NCBI RefSeq assembly: GCF_011634835.1
Contig: NZ_SIRP01000001.1
Location: 4,259,909-4,320,065 of the forward strand
Reading direction: 5' to 3'
Source: Isoptericola sp. BMS4
Lineage (GTDB): Bacteria; Actinomycetota; Actinomycetes; Actinomycetales; Cellulomonadaceae
DNA length: 60,157 bases
Under the pieces are notes generated by a model. That model made no database searches. It had not been told where the DNA came from and saw only the letters and a list, made by a program, of their open reading frames with translations. The translations under genes and the position numbers were made by a program. Shown here in pieces: positions 28,013 through 36,500 of the stretch. How positions within the stretch are numbered: the first letter of the stretch is position 1; every line of letters begins with the position of its first letter.

Positions 28013-29290
28013 GTGCGGTCACCAGGGACGGGCAGCGACGAGGCGGGCGCGGTGGCGACGGACGCGTATCTTCGCCGGTACGTGGACGACTATCTCGACC
28101 GCGCGATGGAGCACCTGCCCGCCTTCATGATCACGGGCCCGCGTGCCTGCGGGAAGACGACGACGGCCACGAGGCGTGCCGCGTCGGTGCTGTCGCTCGA
28201 CGACCCGGGGCAGGCATCGCTCTTCGCGGGGCAGCCGGACACCGTGCTCGCCGCACTCCAGTCCCCGGTGCTGATCGACGAATGGCAGGAGGCCGCGGAG
28301 TCGCTCGGCGCGGTCAAGCGCGCCGTCGACACCGGCTCGGGAGCAGGGCGCTTCCTGATCACCGGCAGTGTCCGCGCCCGGCACACGGGCGTCACCTGGC
28401 CGGGCACGGGCAGGGTCACTCCGGTACCGATGTACCCGCTGGCGCGGGGGGAGCTCGGCAGTGCCGGGCGGGCGAGGTCGTTCGTCGAGCGCGTCTTCGC
28501 CCGAGAGATTTCTGTGGAACGACTCACCGACGCTCCGACGATCTTCGACTACGTGTCGTACGCGGCCTCCGGCGGGTTCCCCGAGTCGGTCGACCTGCCG
28601 CCGGACCTGCGCGGTGACTGGTTCGACGGATACGTCGAGCAGCTCGTCGGGCGGGACGTCAGGCAGATCGCCGACGTGCGCGAGCCCCGACGCCTGGAGT
28701 CGCTGCTCCGGGCGCTGGCGCTGTCGACCGCAGGCACACCGACCAAGGCCGCGCTGGCACGCGCCTCGGGGGTCGACCACAAGACGATGGACCGCTACGT
28801 CGGCCTGCTGGAAGAGCTCGGCATGATCGACCGGTTGCCCGCGTGGGGCACCAACCGGCTCCGTCGCATGGTCAAGCTCCCGAAGATCCATCTCATCGAC
28901 ACCGGGATGGCGGCACACCTCGCCCGCGTCGACACCGCGTCGCTACTCCGGGACGACGACCTGCGAGGGCGACTCCTCGAGTCCTTCGTGGCCGCGCAGC
29001 TGCGCCCCTTGCTGCGGATCGGTCCCACCCGCGCCACGGCCTACCACCTGCGCGACGCGGACAACCGCCGTGAGGTGGACCTCGTCCTCGAGGACCGCGG
29101 CGGGCAGATCGTGGGGATCGAGGTCAAGGCGGCCGCCGGGGCGACGCCGCGGGACGCGAAGCACCTGATCTGGCTCCGCGACGAGATCGGCGACGAGTTC
29201 CGGTGCGGCATCGTCTTCCACACCGGAGACACGGCCTACCCGATCACCGACCGGGTGTGGGCCCTGCCCATCGCGGCCATCTGGCGCTGA
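28013..29290 (+). CDS. AAA family ATPase with DUF4143 domain
   Basis: 425 residues. N-terminal AAA_14 domain: Walker A GPRACGKTTT (about 42-51) and Walker B PVLIDEWQE. The arginine-finger region is FLITGSVRARHTG. The middle and C-terminal part is DUF4143 with a winged-helix segment (KAALARASGVDHKTMDRYVG, then LLEELGMIDRLPAW). A PD-(D/E)XK-like nuclease fold is suggested by REVDLVLEDRGGQIVGIEVK. Start GTG at 28013 has GGAGGAG just upstream. The family is widespread, often horizontally exchanged, and of unknown cellular role. It stands alone, without a partner gene. Confidence 0.93.
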   Translation: MRSPGTGSDEAGAVATDAYLRRYVDDYLDRAMEHLPAFMITGPRACGKTTTATRRAASVLSLDDPGQASLFAGQPDTVLAALQSPVLIDEWQEAAESLGAVKRAVDTGSGAGRFLITGSVRARHTGVTWPGTGRVTPVPMYPLARGELGSAGRARSFVERVFAREISVERLTDAPTIFDYVSYAASGGFPESVDLPPDLRGDWFDGYVEQLVGRDVRQIADVREPRRLESLLRALALSTAGTPTKAALARASGVDHKTMDRYVGLLEELGMIDRLPAWGTNRLRRMVKLPKIHLIDTGMAAHLARVDTASLLRDDDLRGRLLESFVAAQLRPLLRIGPTRATAYHLRDADNRREVDLVLEDRGGQIVGIEVKAAAGATPRDAKHLIWLRDEIGDEFRCGIVFHTGDTAYPITDRVWALPIAAIWR

Positions 29291-29351
29291 GCGTCCCACC
29301 GAGCAACGGCCGCGTGAAAAGTGTGAGTGATGGGGCGGCAGCACGCCCTGC

Positions 29352-29552
29352 CTACGCCTGCGGATTCGGCGCCTGGTCTGCACTCGTTTCAGGTCGTCGA
29401 CGCTCCAGGGAATACAGGACGGAGATGGCGACGACAACGATCGCCAAGAGAGAGATCGTCAGAGATGTCCATTCACCCCAGTACACCGCAGCTGCGACGA
29501 CAACAAGTACGGCCGCGATGATTCGAATCGCCAGCTGCAAGCGCTTGACCAT
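29352..29552 (-). CDS. Small two-helix membrane protein
   Basis: 66 residues with two hydrophobic segments (about 8-25 and 32-50) and a charged C-terminal tail, ERRRPETSADQAPNPQA. I chose the ATG at 29550-29552 because AAGGGAG lies 6 bp upstream; an ATG five codons earlier has a weaker site. No family recognised. It lies in a slightly AT-richer region next to a pseudogene, so it may be a remnant or an orphan gene. Confidence 0.55.
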   Translation of the reverse strand: MVKRLQLAIRIIAAVLVVVAAAVYWGEWTSLTISLLAIVVVAISVLYSLERRRPETSADQAPNPQA

Positions 29553-29649
29553 CCGCGCTCCCTTCATTCTTCTCGTGGCCGGTTATCGAGTAGCGCACCA
29601 GACCTGACCCGCCCAGGTCCAGTAGACCAGATGTCATTTGCCGTTCCGG

Positions 29650-30412
29650 TTACAGTTGCAAAGCGGTCGAGGTGAGCTCGACAGAGGAAGTCGCTATGGG
29701 GACAAGCGCAGCCATTGCAGTGACGACCTGCCCCGAGGCAACAACATCGTTCGAGAACGACTTTCCCCCGCCCCACCAGTACGCGTATGTGGTGGTCCGC
29801 GACAACAGGATAGGTGACACCGGCGTTCGCATGCTGAACGTACTGCACGAGCGTGTCACCCTCGACCTCGTATCGGGTCGGGATCGACTGCCCCTCGGCG
29901 TCGCACGCCCACGGAGCGGCGATGACGACCACGGGGTCTGCCTCGCGGTCGACGATCTGAACGCCGCCGAACGACGTCTTGACGAGTTCCTGACCGGACT
30001 CGAGGTCCATCTCATACTCAAATCACTCGGGCGCCCGAGCATTCGCGATCGAGGTCGCGGCTTGGAAGCCATCGCGGGTGGGACGCACGACCGTGGCGAA
30101 CCCCTCATCGGAGGGGAACACAGTCGAGCCGCCACCGAGTGCTCACCTTCAGCCATCGACTCGCCACCGGGAAGCGCGACGACGATCGCGGCGTGTCCCG
30201 CGTCCAGATTGACACCGTCGGAAGCCTTCGACGTGACTGCTGCACGCGTGCCCTTCGTGCTGGCCGCCTGAAGGAGACCGTCGGGCAGGTTCGCGAGCGA
30301 TTCCTGCGCTTCCTCGGCGGCCACGTTTCGGTCACGCGCTTTCGACGGGCCCCGAACTTCACTTTCCCGCAGATGGAATTCACCCTCGACCGTCGAACAT
30401 GCGCAGAACGAA
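29650..30412 (-). pseudogene. Decayed secreted hypothetical protein (YPVVAD-type)
   Basis: A coding trace is spread over two reverse frames. The N-terminal part (about 30412-30140) reads VEGEFHLRESEV, then AAEEAQESLANLPDGLL and HAAIVVALPGGE. The middle (about 30135-29800) is in another frame: STVFPSDEGFATVVRPTRDG, then QIVDREADPVVVIAAPWACD, then GVTYPVVADHH. It contains an in-frame TGA at 30023-30025 (APE-stop-FEYEMDL). The end returns to the first frame with WWGGGKSFSNDVVASGQVVT and stops at 29650. The blocks match a family of secreted actinobacterial proteins recognised by YEV..DTLVQ and AGVTYPVVADP. Two frameshifts and a stop make it non-functional unless there are sequencing errors. Confidence 0.7.
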
Positions 30413-30590
30413 GAGTCATAGACACAAGACCTCTATCGGGATAGATGGCCGACACAGGACCCATCGCTACCCACCGGACATATATCGTTATAGGATCGCC
30501 ATGTTTGACCTCGGGGCCGACCTGACGCTCAACTTCTCCGTCATCCCCACGAGAATGCCCTTCACCAAGCGGTTGGGCTAGCGTCGGGGG

Positions 30591-31985
30591 ATGGAGCAGT
30601 GGCGCCGCCTGGTGGCGGAGTACGAGACCGGGCTCGGCAACTTGATCACGCCCCCCGGCGAGGCGCCCGCGCCCGGCGGCGACCGCGGCGCCTGGCTCGC
30701 GGCCACGCTGCCCGCCCTCGACCTCGCCCTCGGCGCGGTGTCCGCCCTGTGCCGCGCCGCGGGCCGGGCCGGCGCCCGCGGACCCCTGACCGAGCGGGGC
30801 CCCGACCCGGCGCGGGTCGCGGCCTCCTTCGCCTCGGACCGGCTGCTGCGGCTCGACGGCCGTCCCGTCGACGGCTTCGCCCCGTTGTCCGGGTTCTTCC
30901 GCACCGCCGACGGCTGGGTCCGCACGCACGCCAACTACCCGCACCACCGCACGCGCCTGCTGCGCCTGCTGGACCTGCACGACGGCGCCGACCGCGAGGA
31001 GCTCGCCGCGCGTCTCGCCGGCACCTCCGGCGCCGCCCTGGAGGACGATGCCGCGCGCGCGGGGGCGATCGTCGCCCGCGTGCGCACCCCGGAGGAATGG
31101 CGGGCGTCCGGCCCCGGCGACGCCGCGCGCGGCGGCCCGCTCGTGCGGGTCCGGCGCCGCGAGCACGTCGCCGAACATGTGCTTTCTCCGGGATCCAGGG
31201 AACGAGTCCCGGAGCTTGCGCATGTTCGGCCCATGGAAAGGACATGGTCGCGACCCTTGGAGGGCGTGCGGGTGCTCGACCTCACGCGCGTCATCGCCGG
31301 ACCCGTCGCCACCCGGGCGCTCGCGCAGCTCGGCGCCGACGTCCTGCGCGTCGACCCGCCCGTGCCCGCGGAGATCCGGTGGCAGCACCTCGACACCGGC
31401 CAGAGCAAGCGCAGCGCCCTGCTCGATCTGCACGACGCCGGCGACCGCCGGCACGCCCAGGAGCTGCTCGACGGCGCCGACGTCCTCGTCACGGGCTACC
31501 GGCCCGGCGCGCTCGACCGGTTCGGGCTGCGCCCGCCGCCGGGGATCGTGCGCGCCCGCGTCAGCGCCTGGGGCGACGACGGCCCCTGGGCGGGCCGCCG
31601 CGGCTTCGACTCGATCGTCCAGGCGGCGTCCGGCATCGCCCTCCTCGAGTCCGCCGACGGCCGAACCCCCGGGGCGCTGCCCGCGCAGGCGCTCGACCAC
31701 GCGACCGGCTACCTGCTGGCGGCCGGCGTCGTCGACGCGCTCGCCGCCCGGGCCCGCGACGGGCACGGCAGCGACGTCACCGCCGCCCTCGCGCGCACCG
31801 CCGTCTGGCTGCTCGACGCCGGCGGCCGCGACCCGGAGCACCCCGCGCCCGCCGTCCCGGGACCGGGAGCCACGGTCAGCCACGGGCACCGGCCGTGCGT
31901 CACGACGGCACGCCCCGCCCTGCCCCGCGCCGACGACCACCGCGCGCCCGCGCACCCGTGGGGCAGCGACCACGCCACCTGGTGA
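30591..31985 (+). CDS. CoA-transferase family III (CaiB/BaiF)-like protein
   Basis: 464 residues. The N-terminal half has LDGRPVDGFAPLSGFFRTAD and GWVRTHANYPHHRTRLL, seen in actinobacterial CaiB/BaiF-like proteins. The second half begins LEGVRVLDLTRVIAGPVATR, the classical family III start, and includes LGADVLRVDPP, DVLVTGYRPGALDRFGL and a GFDSIVQAASGIAL block. The family moves CoA between carboxylic acids, but this branch lacks characterised members and may not be catalytic. The linker between the halves (about residues 190-215) is encoded by a hairpin-forming inverted repeat absent from the expected family pattern. Start ATG at 30591. Confidence 0.82.
   Translation: MEQWRRLVAEYETGLGNLITPPGEAPAPGGDRGAWLAATLPALDLALGAVSALCRAAGRAGARGPLTERGPDPARVAASFASDRLLRLDGRPVDGFAPLSGFFRTADGWVRTHANYPHHRTRLLRLLDLHDGADREELAARLAGTSGAALEDDAARAGAIVARVRTPEEWRASGPGDAARGGPLVRVRRREHVAEHVLSPGSRERVPELAHVRPMERTWSRPLEGVRVLDLTRVIAGPVATRALAQLGADVLRVDPPVPAEIRWQHLDTGQSKRSALLDLHDAGDRRHAQELLDGADVLVTGYRPGALDRFGLRPPPGIVRARVSAWGDDGPWAGRRGFDSIVQAASGIALLESADGRTPGALPAQALDHATGYLLAAGVVDALAARARDGHGSDVTAALARTAVWLLDAGGRDPEHPAPAVPGPGATVSHGHRPCVTTARPALPRADDHRAPAHPWGSDHATW
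31171..31229. repeat. Intragenic inverted repeat, 23-nt arms and 13-nt loop
   Basis: Arms 31171-31193 and 31207-31229 are complementary at 19 of 23 positions; outer CCGAACATG/CATGTTCGG and inner CTCCGGGA/TCCCGGAG are perfect. It lies inside the CoA-transferase-like gene at the junction between its two halves and keeps the frame open. It resembles a REP/terminator-type hairpin inserted into a tolerant linker. Confidence 0.6.
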
Positions 31986-32247
31986 CGCCCGACCGGCCCG
32001 TCCGACTCACCCGCGCCCCGCTCGCCGCACTCGTCGGCGCCCACGCGCGAACGCACCATCACGACGCTTCGGCGAGCCCGCCGAGCGGGTGAAAAAATAC
32101 GTACCTTGTGTCCGGATTATTCCTCTCGACAGATATCGCCGAGAAAAGCGAACATGCCTGACATGAGAAGCAGAAACAGGCCGCCGCAAAAATTCTCTTC
32201 GCACGTCAGAGACCTTTTTTCACCCGCGCCCCCGCCGATTCCCTCCG

Positions 32248-32285
32248 CCGCCCGAAGATCTCGAAACGATCACGACTTCGGGCGG
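32248..32285 (+). promoter_or_regulatory. 10-bp stem-loop in the surface-protein leader
   Basis: CCGCCCGAAG at 32248-32257 pairs perfectly with CTTCGGGCGG at 32276-32285, leaving an 18-nt loop. It could be the terminator of the upstream CoA-transferase gene or part of the 5' leader of the surface-protein gene. Confidence 0.4.
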
Positions 32286-32335
32286 GGTGAATGTGCCGTG
32301 GACAACCTCGAGAGGAGTTGCGATAGTCCTTGGCG

Positions 32336-32382
32336 GGTCAATGAATCCTCGATCGCAATGATGCGGCCGAGGAACGTTGACC
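32336..32382 (+). promoter_or_regulatory. Two-tier stem-loop immediately upstream of the surface-protein gene
   Basis: GGTCAA (32336-32341) pairs with TTGACC (32377-32382), and CCTCG (32347-32351) pairs with CGAGG (32368-32372), separated by a 5/4-nt internal loop. The structure ends 25 nt before the ATG at 32408 and could influence translation. It matches no riboswitch I know. Confidence 0.35.
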
Positions 32383-32407
32383 TTCGACATACAACCAGGG
32401 GGGAAGT

Positions 32408-33496
32408 ATGAAGAGCACGATGCGGGGCGCCGGGGAGCGCCCCCGGATCCGGCTGAAGCGGTCACGAGCCGTGGCGGCAGGCGTCGCGATAGGGGTCGTC
32501 GGCGCGATGGTCGGGTCCACCGGGGCCGCGTACGCGGCCGGTCTCGACAGCTACCCGTCAGATCCGTCCGAGGCAGAGGCGAGCGTCATCGACTCGAGCC
32601 TCCTGGGGACGGACCTGGCGGGTGCTGCACATTCGGAGGCAGGGTTCCCGACGGACCCCGGCCCGAACCAGGAGGGCCTCAGCCTGGACATCCTCGGCGG
32701 CGAGGTCATCGATCTCGGCGGTCTCTCGATCCCGGCCGACCAGCTCATCGACTTCGGCCAGCTCGGAGCGCTGTACAGCGAGTCCACGGCGACCGACGAG
32801 CTCAACGCCCACGCGATCTCGGGCCTGCTGAGCGGCGACGGTTCCGTCACGCTCGACGGCGACGACGCCGACTTCGGCGCCGCGGAGATCGACCTCCTCT
32901 CGCTGTTCGACGAGGCCGGGGTGAACACCCTGACCGACGAGATCGTCGACCAGGCGCTGCTGCGCCTCGGCGCCGGTGGCGCGGAGGTCATCGCGGAGAA
33001 CGGCGAGTTCCTCGACCCCGACGGCGTCGGCGGAGCCGGCCAGTACCGCGTCGCGGAGGCCAGCGCCTTCGTGCACTCCCCGCTCATCGAGCAGGCCGCC
33101 GGACAGATCTACGACACGATCGGCCTGATCGACGACGAGATGGAGAACCAGGTCGGCAGCCTGCTCGACCTGACGTCCATCACGGGCGACCTGCCCGCCG
33201 GCGTCGACCTCAGCGAGACGACCATCGAGTCCAACATGCAGGACGAGATCTTCGCGGCGCTGCTGGACCAGCCGATCACCACGAACAACGAGTTCCTCAC
33301 GGTCGACTTCTCGACCGGGACGGCGACGTTCCACCTCGACCAGCTGCTGTCGGGCGAGTTGCGCCCCGACCAGCCGACCGGGCTGAACGCGCAGAACCCG
33401 AACACGGAGCTCATCGACGACGAGATCTACCCGATGATCGCCGAGAGGCGCAGAACCCGAACACGGAGCTCATCGACGACGAGATCTACCCGATGA
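32408..33496 (+). CDS. N-terminal part of a split LPXTG surface protein (choice-of-anchor G domain)
   Basis: 362 residues as read. The signal peptide (about 1-44) has a basic N region and a hydrophobic core AAGVAIGVVGAMVG ending in AYAA. The mature part matches the choice-of-anchor G family: SEAEASVIDSSLLGTDLAG, then GLSIPADQLIDFGQLGALYS. The frame breaks at a perfect 59-bp tandem duplication (33389-33506). After the second copy starts, the reading continues out of frame (RRRTRTRSSSTTRSTR) to a TGA at 33494-33496. Removing one copy joins this frame exactly to the downstream coding sequence, giving a single protein of about 1725 residues. Confidence 0.85.
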   Translation: MKSTMRGAGERPRIRLKRSRAVAAGVAIGVVGAMVGSTGAAYAAGLDSYPSDPSEAEASVIDSSLLGTDLAGAAHSEAGFPTDPGPNQEGLSLDILGGEVIDLGGLSIPADQLIDFGQLGALYSESTATDELNAHAISGLLSGDGSVTLDGDDADFGAAEIDLLSLFDEAGVNTLTDEIVDQALLRLGAGGAEVIAENGEFLDPDGVGGAGQYRVAEASAFVHSPLIEQAAGQIYDTIGLIDDEMENQVGSLLDLTSITGDLPAGVDLSETTIESNMQDEIFAALLDQPITTNNEFLTVDFSTGTATFHLDQLLSGELRPDQPTGLNAQNPNTELIDDEIYPMIAERRRTRTRSSSTTRSTR

Positions 33497-33506
33497 TCGC
33501 CGAGAG
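33389..33506. repeat. Perfect 59-bp tandem duplication causing a frameshift
   Basis: Copy 1 is 33389-33447 and copy 2 is 33448-33506; both begin GCGCAGAACCCGAACACGG and end GATCGCCGAGAG, with no differences. Because 59 is not a multiple of three, the duplication breaks the surface-protein gene. Each copy would encode AQNPNTELIDDEIYPMIAE. Confidence 0.97.
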
Positions 33507-36500
33507 CGTCCACGACGTGATGGAGGAGGCGACGAACATCGTCGTCGGCGCCATCGAGGGCGCGCTGGCGAGCGTGACGGTGCACTTCGTGGCGACGCTG
33601 GACGAGCCCCTGACAGGGAGCAGCGCCCGCGCCACCTGGGACGTGAACCTCATGGGCGAGGACCTCACGGACGTCACGTGCGAGTCGACCGGCCTGGGCG
33701 GCGCGGCGCTCTGCACCACGCTGACCACCGCGATCGGGCTGGTCGGCCCGGTCGTCGACCAGGCGCTGGTGCCGGTGCGCGACTTCGTCGTCGGCGACGC
33801 CGGCCAGCAGGTGTTCGACCTGCTCATCCGGGACATCAAGACCGGCGCCATCACGGTGCCGATCCGCCAGGCGCTGGAGCCGTTCATCGAGCTCCTCGCG
33901 CAGGTCGTGTCGGTGCAGCTGAACCACCAGGTGACCGCGACCTGCACCACGGGTGACGGCGCCGAGCTGCCGGGCAGCCTCGAGGTCTCGGCCCTCAGCC
34001 TCGGCCTCGTGCAGTCGGCGGACGCGGCGCGGCTCAACTTCGGCAACGCCGGCGCCCGCATCGACGCCTGCGACCTCGCGGCCGTCACGCCGACGCTCGA
34101 GGCGACGTCGCCGGAGCCTGCAGGCGGCGAGACCGAGATCACCTCGGGCGGCTGGCCCGCGGACACCGAGGTGACGCTGCAGCTCACGGACCCGGACGGC
34201 AACCCGGCCGGTGACCCGGTGGTCGTGACCACCGACGCGGACGGCAACGTCCCCGACGGCACCACGGTCCCGATCCCCGACGGCGCCGCCCCCGGCGACT
34301 ACACCGTGGTCGGCACCGACCCGGACGACAACACCGCCGAGGCGCCGCTGCAGGTCTACGCCCCGACGCTCGAGGCCGCCACGCCGGTCGCGCCGGGCGA
34401 CTGCTCGGACATCACCTCCGGCGGCTGGCTGCCCGAGTCCGACGTGACGCTCCAGCTCACCGACGCCGACGGCAACCCGGTGGGCGACCCCGTCACCGTG
34501 ACCATCGACGCGGACGGCAACGTCCCCGCCGACACCTGCGTCCCGGTCCCCGACGGCACCGCGCCCGGCGACTACACGGTCGTCGGCACGGACGGCAACG
34601 GCGCCGAGGTGACCTCGCCCGTCGAGGTCGTCGAGGCCGCCGCGCCGGTGCTGGACGCCTCGTCCCCGGTCCCGGCCGGTGGCGAGACCACGGTGACGTC
34701 GTCGGGTTGGCCCGGCGACACCGAGGTGACGCTGACGCTCACCGACCCCGACGGCAACACCGTGGGTGACCCGGTGGTCGTGACGACCGACGCGGACGGC
34801 AACGTCCCCGACGGCACCACGGTCCCCGTGCCCGACGGCGCCACCCCGGGCGACTACACCGTCACCGGTGAGGACCCCGACGGCACCACCGCGTCGGACA
34901 CGATCGAGGTGGTCGAGGCCGGCACCACCGTGCTGGACGCCTCGTCCCCGGTCCCCGCCGGTGGCGAGACGGAGATCATCGCCTCCACGGGCTGGGCCCC
35001 GGACGCCGACGTGACGCTCACCCTCACCGATCCCGACGGCAACGCCGTCGGCGACCCGGTGACCGTGACCGCCGACGCGGACGGCAACCTGCCCGACGGC
35101 ACCACGATCCCCGTACCCGAGGGCACCACGCCCGGCGACGGCTTCACCGTCACCGGCGAGGACACCGAGGGCAACACGGCGTCGGACGCCATCGAGGTCT
35201 ACGCCCCGACGCTGGACGCCGAGACGCCGGTGGCTCCCGGTGACTGCTCCGTGGTGACCTCGGGCGGCTGGGTGCCGGGCAGCGAGGTGACCCTGCAGCT
35301 GACCGACGCCGACGGCAACGCCGTGGGCGACCCGGTCACCGTCACGGCCGACGCGGACGGCAACCTCCCCGCCGACACGTGCGTCCCGGTCCCCGACGAC
35401 GCCGCCCCCGGCGACTACACCGTGGTCGGCACCGACGACAACGGTGCCGAGGTCACGGCACCGCTCGAGGTGTCCGACGCCGCCGTCGAGCCCACGCTCG
35501 ACGCGTCCTCGCCGGTTCCCGCGGGCGGCGAGACCACGATCACGTCCTCGGGCTGGAACCCGGACTCCGACGTGACGCTCACCCTGACCGACCCGGACGG
35601 CAACGCCGTCGGAGACCCGGTCACGGTCACGACCGACGGTGACGGCAACGTCCCCGACGGCACCACGATCCCGGTACCCGAGGGCACCACGCCCGGCGAC
35701 GGCTACGCCGTCACCGGCGAGGACGCCGACGGGAACACCGCCTCGGACACCATCGAGGTCGTCGCGGCCGGCACCACGGTGCTGGACGCCTCGTCCCCGG
35801 TCCCGGCCGGTGGCGAGACGACCGTCTCGTCGCAGGGCTGGCCCGGTGACACCGAGGTGACGCTGATGCTCACCGACCCGGACGGAAACACCATGGGTGA
35901 CCCGGTGGTCGTGACGACCGACGCGGACGGCAACGTCCCCGACGGCACCACGATCCCCGTGCCCGACGACGCCGCCCCGGGCGACTACACCGTCACCGGT
36001 GAGGACCCCGACGGCAACGCCGTCTCGGACACGATCGAGGTGTACGCACCGGTCCTGGAGGCCGAGACCCCGGTCGCGCCCGGCGACGAGTCGGCGATCA
36101 CCTCCGGCGGCTGGCAGCCGGAGTCCGAGATCACGCTGCAGCTCACCGACCCGGACGGCAACCCCGTCGGCGACCCGGTGGTCGTGACGACCGACGCGGA
36201 CGGCAACGTCCCCGACGGCACCACGATCGCCGTGCCCGACGACGCCGCTCCCGGTGACTACACCGTGGTCGGCACCGACGACAACGGCGCCGAGGTCTCG
36301 GCACCGCTCGAGGTGTCGGACGACGTCGGTGCCGTCGAGCCCACGCTCGACGCCACCTCCCCGGTGCCCGCCGGTGGGGAGACCACGGTGACGTCGTCGG
36401 GCTGGCCCGCCGACACCGAGGTCACGCTGCAGCTCACCGGCCCGGACGGAGACGCCGTCGGCGACCCGGTCACCGTCACGACGGACGCGGACGGCAACGT

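Larger units (their letters stand above)
31986..32407. other. Long AT-richer intergenic region, leader of the surface-protein gene
   Basis: No gene is supported in these 422 bp. Composition drops in GC from about 32090. Two inverted repeats lie in the second half (32248-32285 and 32336-32382), so the stretch probably holds the promoter and a structured 5' leader for the surface protein starting at 32408. The ribosome site GGGGGGAAG directly precedes its ATG. Confidence 0.5.

Noticed and set aside
27819-28022. Reverse 67-codon open frame between gntR and the ATPase gene
   Set aside because: It covers the promoter region of the ATPase gene, has no ribosome site and no recognisable protein sequence.
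28013-29290. DUF4143 ATPase as a phage-defence or toxin component
   Set aside because: No partner gene or defence neighbourhood is visible, and the family is common as a single gene.
30399-30590. Possible small gene and dyads (such as TCTATCGGGATAGA at 30432-30445) before the CoA-transferase gene
   Set aside because: The short open frame has no ribosome site or recognisable sequence. The dyads are short and in AT-rich DNA, so chance is likely.
32240-32400. c-di-AMP (ydaO-type) riboswitch in the leader of the surface protein
   Set aside because: The GGGGTGAAT and GAGGAAC stretches are suggestive, but the conserved pseudo-symmetric core is not present. A covariance-model search would be needed.
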